Positions 1 through 5,270 of a DNA stretch of 18,764 nt are shown piece after piece. Below the pieces are notes generated by a model, which worked only from the letters and a program-made list of their open reading frames with translations, was not told the origin of the DNA and ran no database searches. Within the stretch, counting starts at the first letter, position 1; each line of letters begins with the position of its first letter. The DNA comes from JBGTCY01 sp041748615 (lineage in GTDB: Bacteria; Bacteroidota; Bacteroidia; Chitinophagales; CAIOSU01), in NCBI GenBank assembly GCA_041748615.1, contig JBGTCY010000196.1:1-18764 (forward strand). Reading direction: 5' to 3'. The position numbers and the translations under genes are program-made.

Positions 1-11
1 AAATCACGGCA

Positions 12-1112
12 ATGAAAGTGTTGCATGTATCAACCGCGACCACCTGGAGAGGAGGCGAACAACAAATCGTTTGGCTGATGGATGAGCTTGCACAAATGAA
101 TGTGGCGCAATTGATTGTCTGCACCGCGAATTCTGAAATGGAAAAGTATTGCAGAAAAAATCAGATAGCCTGTTCCGCGTATTCAAAAAAATCCGCTGTC
201 AGTTTTTCTTTCATCAAAGGATTAAAAAAATCCTGCCGCGATTTTAATCCCGATTTGATTCATCTGCATGATTCACACGCTCATACTGCCGGTGTTCTGG
301 CGCATTGGACAGGCGGCATTAAAGCCCCGATGGTGTTGAGCCGGAGAGTTGATTTTCCGGTAAGTCAAAATATTTTTTCTAAATACAAATACAATTATCC
401 GGCTATTCAAAAAATCATTTGTGTTTCTGACGCCATCAATACAATCCTGTCAAAGTGCGTCAGAGATGCTCATAAGTTAGTTGCAGTTCATAGCGGAGTG
501 GACTTCAGCCGGATCAATCCGCTGAGAGGAAAACTCCGGCAGCAACTTGGAATTGCGGAAGGTGAAATTTTGATTGGGAACATTGCAGCGCTCGCGCCAC
601 ACAAAGACCACTTCACTTTTTTACGGACAGCTTCAATTCTGAAAAAGCAAATAAAAGCGCGTTTTGTGATTGCGGGAGATGGTCCGATGAAAAACGAAAT
701 TCAGAATGCCATCCGTGAAATGCAACTTGAACAGGATGTTTTCTTGCTCGGGTTCCGGGATGATGTGCACGAAATCATCGGTGAGTTTGATTTCTTTCTG
801 TTCACTTCTGAAACCGAAGGTTTAGGCACATCATTGATTGACGCGATGTATGCGCGCGTTCCGGTAGTCGCTACTTCCGTGGGTGGAATACCGGAATTGA
901 TTCAACACGGTGAGCATGGATTGCTTGCCCCTCCGGGCGATACTGAACAACTTGCCGCTCACATCCTCACTTGCGTGAATCATCCTGAACTGAAAACAAA
1001 ATTCATTGAAAACGCCTATCAACACGCCCTGCTGTTTTCAAAAAAAAATACCGCGTTGAAAACTTTGGATGTTTACAATTCTATTCTTAAGCAGCTACAT
1101 TTTTGCCCTTAG
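12..1112 (+). CDS. Family 4 glycosyltransferase (GT-B fold)
   Basis: This 366-residue protein probably transfers a sugar from a nucleotide-sugar donor to a cell-surface glycan or lipid at the cytoplasmic face of the membrane; donor and acceptor cannot be read from sequence. The N-terminal half starts with a Rossmann-like strand and a glycine-rich stretch (WRGGEQQ, about residues 14-20), typical of the GT4 acceptor domain. The C-terminal half carries GNIAALAPHKD and VIAGDGP, then the donor-site region TEGLGTSLIDAM followed by PVVATSVGGIPE. In the usual E-x7-E motif the second Glu is Asp here. There is no signal peptide or membrane segment, and the length is normal for the family. The ATG at 12 is followed directly by conserved sequence, so the gene looks complete. 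Only 11 bases precede it, so its operon context is unseen. The family call is firm; the substrate is unknown. Confidence 0.9.
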   Translation: MKVLHVSTATTWRGGEQQIVWLMDELAQMNVAQLIVCTANSEMEKYCRKNQIACSAYSKKSAVSFSFIKGLKKSCRDFNPDLIHLHDSHAHTAGVLAHWTGGIKAPMVLSRRVDFPVSQNIFSKYKYNYPAIQKIICVSDAINTILSKCVRDAHKLVAVHSGVDFSRINPLRGKLRQQLGIAEGEILIGNIAALAPHKDHFTFLRTASILKKQIKARFVIAGDGPMKNEIQNAIREMQLEQDVFLLGFRDDVHEIIGEFDFFLFTSETEGLGTSLIDAMYARVPVVATSVGGIPELIQHGEHGLLAPPGDTEQLAAHILTCVNHPELKTKFIENAYQHALLFSKKNTALKTLDVYNSILKQLHFCP

Positions 1113-1187
1113 GAAAAAAGCCAATCTATTGACTGGAATTGAAATTACAAATCACAAAAAGGAAATCACAAATAAATTCCAATAAGC

Positions 1188-1409
1188 TTAGGCAGTTTTG
1201 GCATAAACCTGAGTGGTGAAGGTTGTTAAAAAAACAGGCTCGGTTCGTTTTACGGTGAATTCTTCCAGGTATATTTCAGTAGCTTCTTTAAGATGATTCA
1301 GCGCTTCTTCCATTGTCTTACCCTGACTGACTGTGCCTACTTCAATACAGGTGGCAACATAAAACTTACCTTCTTTGTGGATGGAGGCTGTGAATTGTTG
1401 GGTTTTCAT
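1188..1409 (-). CDS. HicB-like solitary antitoxin-type protein
   Basis: This small protein of about 73 residues resembles the HicB/UPF0150 fold. It has a beta-rich start (FTASIHKEGKFYVATCIEVG), then TVSQGKTMEEALNHLKEATEIYLEE, the usual strand-helix arrangement in which a partially degraded RNase-H-like fold binds the HicA toxin. I start it at the ATG at 1409. A longer frame would use a TTG at 1430, but that adds seven residues with no family match and overlaps the probable -7 box. No DNA-binding helix-turn-helix or ribbon-helix-helix extension is present. No hicA frame is visible on either side: only 75 bases separate it from the glycosyltransferase, and the upstream spacer is non-coding. It could be an orphan antitoxin or a stand-alone HicB-like protein with another role. 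Confidence 0.75.
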   Translation of the reverse strand: MKTQQFTASIHKEGKFYVATCIEVGTVSQGKTMEEALNHLKEATEIYLEEFTVKRTEPVFLTTFTTQVYAKTA

Positions 1410-1427
1410 AAAAAAGATTTCTTTAAC

Positions 1428-1435
1428 CAAACTTA
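1428..1435 (-). promoter_or_regulatory. Candidate Bacteroidota -7 box for the HicB-like gene
   Basis: On the minus strand this reads TAAGTTTG, an exact match to the TAnnTTTG -7 consensus of Bacteroidota primary sigma factors. It lies 18 bases before the ATG at 1409, implying a very short leader. I see no good TTG at the -33 position, so the assignment rests on the -7 box and its position only. Confidence 0.4.
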
Positions 1436-1493
1436 ATCAAAACACAGAAGATGAGAAAAGACGGATAAGTCGCGGGTGTCTTTATAATCATGT

Positions 1494-1652
1494 CAACCCT
1501 TCGGGCTTGGTATTCATTGAGCGTCAGTGTAAATTGAGGGGGAAATCAATTTTTAAGATGTAGTTTACGCCTGTCATTCCTCTCGCTCAAAGGTAAAGAA
1601 CACCAATCGCGCTGTGCCTGCGGGGAGGCAGACAGGCTGCCAATCAAAGAAA
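1494..1652 (+). repeat. Intergenic dispersed repeat, copy A
   Basis: This is the first copy of a long non-coding repeat; the second lies at 2944-3115 in the same orientation. Shared blocks, in order, include CCCTTCGG, GTCAGTGTAAATTGAGGGGG, AATCAATTTTTAA, CGCCTGTCATT, CTCTCGC and GGCAGACAGGCTGCC, ending with CAATCAAAGAAA. GGCAG/CTGCC can form a small hairpin near the 3' end. The copy sits between the HicB-like gene and the RelBE locus. Spacer 1410-1725 holds this repeat and no supported gene. Confidence 0.85.
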
Positions 1653-1725
1653 GGGTTACAGAGGGGCAATAAATCTTTCTATTCCGTAAAAAATAAAATA
1701 ACTTAGTAATCATAAACATTAAATC

Positions 1726-1926
1726 ATGGATGCAATTGTAATAAAAAGCAAGTCTAAGCAAAACCTGAAATTGCTTGGACAGCTTGCAGAAAAGCTGGGG
1801 GAAGATGTAACTGCTCTCTCCGATGAACAAATTGAAGATCTCTCCTTAGGTAAGTTGATGAAAAAAGTAAAGACCGGAAAAAATGTAAGCAGGGAGGCTA
1901 TCATGCGTCAACTCCGCTCAAAATGA
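1726..1926 (+). CDS. RelB-like antitoxin of a RelBE-type module
   Basis: This 66-residue acidic/basic helical protein is probably the antitoxin that binds and neutralises the RelE-like toxin encoded next. It starts MDAIVIKSKSK, a typical opening for small Bacteroidota antitoxins paired with RelE/ParE toxins. The helical segment LKLLGQLAEKLGEDVTALSDEQIEDLSLGKLM and a basic tail follow. Its stop codon overlaps the start of the toxin gene by four bases (ATGA at 1923-1926), the hallmark of translational coupling in these modules. The frame is intact. The call rests on size, context and the recognisable toxin remnant rather than on a strong antitoxin motif. The gene lies directly downstream of intergenic repeat copy A. 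Confidence 0.75.
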   Translation: MDAIVIKSKSKQNLKLLGQLAEKLGEDVTALSDEQIEDLSLGKLMKKVKTGKNVSREAIMRQLRSK

Positions 1927-2284
1927 AGGTTTTATTTGATACCTCTTTTTCCAGAAGTCTGCGCAAAGTAAAAGTAAAGTGGCTTAAAAAGCGGGTTGAA
2001 GAAATTATCCCGAAAAAAAAGAAAAAAACTAACTGTGATCGGGATAAACCATCGGGTACTATTCTGTTCAAGTTCGAAAACTTGTTTACCGATGGTATAT
2101 TCTTGAAGTTGAAAAGGCGAACTCAATTCGCGCCATTTCCAATATGAAAAAAATGGAAGGGCATAAAAAATTTTACCGCATCAGGATTGGCGATTACAGG
2201 ATAGGCATTGAACTGGAAGAAGATACTACTTTGCGATTTATTATCATAGCTGACAGAAAGGAAATTTATAAGAAGTTTCCGTAG
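1923..2284 (+). pseudogene. relE/parE-like toxin gene interrupted by about 92 bp
   Basis: This was a RelE-type ribosome-dependent mRNA interferase. The N-terminal part (MKVLFDTSFSRSLRKVK to RVEEII) reads from 1923 to 2009. The C-terminal part reads in another frame from 2102 to the TAG at 2282-2284: LEVEKANSIRAISNMKKMEG, then FYRIRIGDYRIGIELEED and DRKEIYKKFP, a very typical RelE/ParE core. Removing 92 bases (about 2010-2101) joins the parts in frame to a protein of about 90 residues, the normal family length. As it stands, translation enters a Lys-rich run and then unrelated sequence, ending at 2147, so the YRIRIGDYRIG core is lost. A TAA at 2045 also blocks the C-terminal frame within the insert. 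The toxin is therefore very probably inactive, although its antitoxin is intact. Confidence 0.85.
2008..2101 (+). repeat. 92-bp insertion in relE with nested hairpin
   Basis: The inserted segment begins with A-rich sequence (A8-G-A7 at 2013-2028) and ends in a nested palindrome. The outer arms are ACCATCGG (2048-2055) and CCGATGGT (2089-2096). The inner arms are CAAGTT (2069-2074) and AACTTG (2079-2084) around a CGAA loop. A TA dinucleotide stands at each edge (2006-2007 and 2098-2099), compatible with a TA target duplication but too short to prove one. There are no clear terminal inverted repeats and no coding capacity. I see no second full copy in the window. Confidence 0.6.
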
Positions 2285-2367
2285 TGTCATGAAAAATGAG
2301 TATGGTTGTTGACTACGGGTGGGGACGAGGCTGATGTGGAAAGAGAAAGCGGACGCTTAAATAGGTT

Positions 2368-2389
2368 GGTTCGAGCGGACGCTCGCACC
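2368..2389. repeat. Short palindromic REP-like element
   Basis: GGT-t-CGAGC, loop GGAC, GCTCG-c-ACC forms a GC-rich hairpin in otherwise AT-rich spacer. The decamer AGCGGACGCT occurs twice nearby, at 2348-2357 and 2374-2383. It lies between the broken relE and the DUF4258 remnant. There is no U-run on either side, so it is not an obvious terminator. Confidence 0.5.
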
Positions 2390-2424
2390 AGATGGGGGTA
2401 TGAATAAAATCATATTTTTAGCGG

Positions 2425-2680
2425 ATGAAGCGTTCAAAAAATTTTGGTTTCAAATCTTTTGAATACACCAGGCATGTCATCGAGGGCTGATGCTATTGTT
2501 GTTACTAAATGTCCTGATGATAAACCATGCAAAAGTTATTTATGCCTTTATTTTGTCAATGAAAAACCTCTGCATATATGCTTTGCGCCTCTTCCTGATA
2601 AAATATGCCGGGTGATTACCGTTTATGAACCGAGTTTGCTAATTTTCGAAAAAGATTTTAAAACCAGACGTAAAAAATGA
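2425..2680 (+). pseudogene. DUF4258-like toxin gene, probably frameshifted and degraded
   Basis: The C-terminal part, read in the frame ending at 2680, matches the DUF4258 toxin pattern: CPDDKPCKSYLCLYFVNEKP, LHICFAPLP, then CRVITVYEPSLLIFEKDFKTRRKK. The expected N-terminal region carrying a conserved His helix is not in that frame. A likely remnant, SFEYTRHVIEG, reads in the neighbouring frame from the ATG at 2425 to a TGA at 2488-2490. One base removed from the GGG at 2484-2486 would join them, but the segment is still shorter than usual between the His helix and PDDKP. The undisturbed frame alone offers only a TTG at 2444 or an internal ATG at 2474. Its end overlaps the next start (ATGA at 2677), as expected for a toxin-first TA pair. 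A short functional protein from an internal start cannot be excluded. Confidence 0.6.
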
Positions 2681-2910
2681 GTTATTGCACGACTTGCAAA
2701 ACAGGTATTCTTAAAAACGGCACTACTACCGTTACTTTCGATAAGGATAATGTGCTGATTGCTTTCCGGTATGTACCGGCAAAAGTATGCGATACCTGTG
2801 GCGATTACGTTATTGCAGGTGAAGTAGCGAAATCGCTTTTGAAAACCGTAAAAGAGGAAAGGAATAAAGGACATCAGTTCAGCATTCTTGATTTCAAAAA
2901 AGCCGCATAG
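2677..2910 (+). CDS. YgiT-type zinc-finger antitoxin-like protein
   Basis: This 77-residue protein starts with CTTC (Cys4, Cys7) and has a second CDTC pair in VCDTCGDYVIAGEVAKSLLKTVKEE. The CxxC...CxxC arrangement with the preceding YVPAKVC is the zinc-binding domain of the YgiT/MqsA N-terminal family, the usual antitoxin partner of DUF4258 toxins in Bacteroidota, Chlorobi and Cyanobacteria. It lacks the C-terminal HTH of full-length MqsA, as is normal for this short group. It overlaps the degraded toxin gene by four bases and is itself intact. The expected role is to bind and neutralise the toxin and perhaps help repress the pair; here the toxin is probably dead. Confidence 0.85.
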   Translation: MSYCTTCKTGILKNGTTTVTFDKDNVLIAFRYVPAKVCDTCGDYVIAGEVAKSLLKTVKEERNKGHQFSILDFKKAA

Positions 2911-3286
2911 AGGTCGGGGTTATCGTTCATCCAGCTTATTGTTCATCCCTTCGGTTCGATACTCATTTATTGTCAGTGTAAATTGAGGGGGTAATCAATT
3001 TTTAATAGGTAGTTACGCCTGTCATTTCTCTCGCCCGATAATGAACCCCATTCGCGCTACGCATGCCGGAGACAGACTGGCCTGCCAAAGGCAGACAGGC
3101 TGCCAATCAAAGAAACCAATAGGCATAAGAAGAAAACAGGGGTGAGTTTGTTAGGGTGAGGGGAAAGTGGGAACGCTGAAGTGGGGCAGGAGGTTTTAAA
3201 GTTTATGCAAGCGAGATGCTTTTATAAGATGGGGATTTTAAGATATAAGTATGCGTCTTTTAATTTATATAATTAGGTGCAAAGAA
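2911..3286. other. Non-coding spacer with repeat copy B
   Basis: This spacer separates the antitoxin gene from the convergent secreted-protein gene. It contains repeat copy B (2944-3115), then purine-rich sequence (about 3140-3190) with GTGAGGGG-like words, and an AT-rich end. I see no supported gene and no clear terminator. Confidence 0.6.
2944..3115 (+). repeat. Intergenic dispersed repeat, copy B
   Basis: This is the second copy of the repeat at 1494-1652, same orientation and about 1.45 kb apart. It shares the central GTCAGTGTAAATTGAGGGGG block and the GGCAGACAGGCTGCC...CAATCAAAGAAA end, but has an extra stretch before the end (CTGGCCTGCC) that can pair with the following GGCAG. A short fragment of the same end (GCTACCAATCAAAGAAAG) occurs at 5022-5039. 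Confidence 0.85.
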
Positions 3287-4867
3287 TTACTCTGAAATTA
3301 TTTGTTTTAAAATTATTCTTTCTTGACCATTACGTTCAAAAATAAATAGCATGTCACCTTTTTCATTTAAACTCAATTCTGTTTTACCCTCATTAATGTA
3401 AGAGGAAAATATCTTTTTGCCTTTCGAATTATAAACATCCAAGTTGTAATCTTTGTCTGCTGAAATAAAAAGATTTCCGATACTCGGATTAGGATAAATT
3501 TTTAATAAGGGATGATTTTCATAAACGCGAATTGAAGTTGAAATAGAAAACTCGGCAATTAAATTTCTGTCTTCAGTAATTGTAAAAGCATAGCTGCTGT
3601 CATTACTTACAACAATTCCATTTTCATTCCAATTTGAAAATTTAAAACCAGGATTTGACATAGCGTCTACTGTAACAGAAGAATTTGGGGAGTAACTACC
3701 ATCTCCATTTGTTGTTCCTCCGGTCAATGGATATGCGGAAGTCGTTACAGTATAATTTCCAATAATAACAGAAAAATTAGCAATTAAATTTCTGTCGTCA
3801 GAAATATTGAATACATAGTTACTATTAGAGCTAACAATTGTACCATTTTCCGTCCAGTTTGAAAAGGTATAGCTTGAATTCGGAATTGCGGTTACCGTAA
3901 CTGAACTATTTGGTAAATAATTACCATCGCCTGTTGTCGTTCCTCCAATAATAGGGTTTGAAGAAGTAGAAACACTAAATGGCAGAAACTCTGAAAGGGG
4001 TCTTTTCCAAACTTTATTACTTGTACCGGCAAATAAATAATTATTATCTGTTGCTAAAGAACTAACATTCAAACTGGTAAGTCCGGTATTGATTGAGTTC
4101 CAGTTCAATCCGAAATTCATCGAATGAAAAACGCCACCACCATCTCCGCTACCAGCTAAAACATTATTTCCAATAGTTAAAAAACAACTGATCGCAGCCG
4201 TAACATTGGTTAAATTCCAATTTAACCCCGAATTAGAAGATATATAAATTCCGGAATTTGTTCCAGCCAAATAATTTGTTCCGACTATTGCAACTGCATT
4301 AACTTGTGAAGGTATTCCGGTATTGATTTGGTTCCAATTAACTCCATTATCTTCTGAAATATATATCCCGTTATTCATCGTTGCAGCTATAATAGTACTG
4401 TTGTTTACAGCTATATCATTAACAAATGCATTCCATGATTGATTAAGCTTTGACCAAAGCAATCCGTTGTTAGATGATACATAAACGCCAAATGTTGCTG
4501 TATAAATATTATTATATACTGTTAATGAATTAATAAAATATGATGGCAAGCCGCTACTTGTATTTGTCCAATTCCCTCCACTGTTTGACGATTGATAAAC
4601 CGAATTTCCAACACCCATAAAAACGTCTGTTCCTTTAGTTGCAACAGTATAAATTGAACCAAGACCACTGGCAACTATTGTCCAACTATCGCCATTATTT
4701 GTTGACAACGATAGTGTTGTTCCTCCCGCTGAATAAATATGATTTCCGCTAACTGCAATTGAACCCACACTACCCGGAGAAGGTCCATTCGTGATTTGCC
4801 ATTGAGAAAATGAAGGCTGCGTAAGAAATGATATAATTATTAATATTATTGAAATAGACTTTTTCAT
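3287..4867 (-). CDS. Secreted Asp-box/InlB-repeat protein with T9SS sorting tail
   Basis: This 526-residue predicted exported protein has four visible parts. Residues 1-21 are a signal peptide (MKK, a hydrophobic run, ending SFSQ). Residues about 25-290 carry six S-x-(N/D)-x-G-x-x-W Asp-box motifs (TNNGDSW, SNSGGNW, SNNGLLW, EDNGVNW, SNSGLNW, MNFGLNW), as in sialidase-like or Ycf48-like beta-propellers; six motifs would fit one per blade. About 295-445 are two similar repeats of the divergent InlB B-repeat type (GGTT.GDG.Y.PNSSVTV ... F.FSNW.ENG ... D.NLIA.FS). The last 75 residues contain LKIYPNPSIGNLFIS and later strands, a T9SS type A sorting domain, so the protein is probably delivered to the cell surface. 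No catalytic residues are evident; a binding or adhesion role is plausible but unproven. A TATCTTTA box at 4916-4923 (minus strand) is one base off the -7 consensus. Confidence 0.85.
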   Translation of the reverse strand: MKKSISIILIIISFLTQPSFSQWQITNGPSPGSVGSIAVSGNHIYSAGGTTLSLSTNNGDSWTIVASGLGSIYTVATKGTDVFMGVGNSVYQSSNSGGNWTNTSSGLPSYFINSLTVYNNIYTATFGVYVSSNNGLLWSKLNQSWNAFVNDIAVNNSTIIAATMNNGIYISEDNGVNWNQINTGIPSQVNAVAIVGTNYLAGTNSGIYISSNSGLNWNLTNVTAAISCFLTIGNNVLAGSGDGGGVFHSMNFGLNWNSINTGLTSLNVSSLATDNNYLFAGTSNKVWKRPLSEFLPFSVSTSSNPIIGGTTTGDGNYLPNSSVTVTAIPNSSYTFSNWTENGTIVSSNSNYVFNISDDRNLIANFSVIIGNYTVTTSAYPLTGGTTNGDGSYSPNSSVTVDAMSNPGFKFSNWNENGIVVSNDSSYAFTITEDRNLIAEFSISTSIRVYENHPLLKIYPNPSIGNLFISADKDYNLDVYNSKGKKIFSSYINEGKTELSLNEKGDMLFIFERNGQERIILKQIISE

Positions 4868-5270
4868 ATATTTATACAGTTTTAATAGGTATCAATGATG
4901 TTTCATAAACCACCCTAAAGATACAATTCTAAATTTCATATTCTGATCCACTATATAAAAAATATTGAGGAGAAGATTGATTTTGTATTTCCCTCCCCCG
5001 AAGCCACCGCCCTCCAATAGCGCTACCAATCAAAGAAAGACAAAGCCGTACAAAGCAAGCGCAAAATAGTCCATAGTCCATAGACGATAGTCCATAGTTT
5101 GGGAAAAGGGACGAAGGGCGAGGGGCGGGTGACGAGGGAAAATGTGGTTCGGTACATTATTCAGGGGATGCCGTCCCGATAAAAAATCGGGAGGCATGAC
5201 AACTTTGGACTGTCGGCTGTCAGACTAAAAGACCCGCGACAAACTGACTAACCGACCAGCCCCCGGCTGA
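4868..5270. other. Non-coding repeat-rich spacer
   Basis: This 403-bp spacer holds the upstream region of the secreted protein and the downstream region of nrdA. It contains a fragment of the A/B repeat (5022-5039), AGTCCATAG-type tandem words (about 5067-5098) also found at 11074-11094, G/A-rich sequence, a strong hairpin (5168-5197) and a CTGTCGGCTGTCAG word at about 5210. No supported gene. Confidence 0.6.
5168..5197. repeat. Strong hairpin downstream of nrdA
   Basis: ATGCC-g-TCCCGAT, an AAAAA loop, then ATCGGGA-GGCAT gives a stem of 12 pairs with one bulged G. It lies about 75 bases past the nrdA stop on the minus strand. There is no T-run after it, so it is either a factor-dependent or atypical terminator or a REP-like mobile palindrome. 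Confidence 0.6.

Noticed and set aside
1410..1725. A hicA toxin gene next to the HicB-like gene
   Set aside because: No frame in the spacer has HicA features (small double-stranded-RNA-binding-like fold with a conserved His), and the other side has only 75 bases.
2433..2446. Programmed -1 frameshift at the A6-T4 run in the DUF4258 gene
   Set aside because: The zero-frame heptamer would be C-AAA-AAA, a poor slippery site. The upstream frame there (MNKIIFLADEAFKK) fits the family less well than the TRHVIE frame, so mutation is the simpler explanation.
1494..3115. Integron cassette array with attC sites around the TA genes
   Set aside because: The repeats lack paired RYYYAAC and GTTRRRY core sites, no integron integrase is visible, and they are separated by more than one gene.
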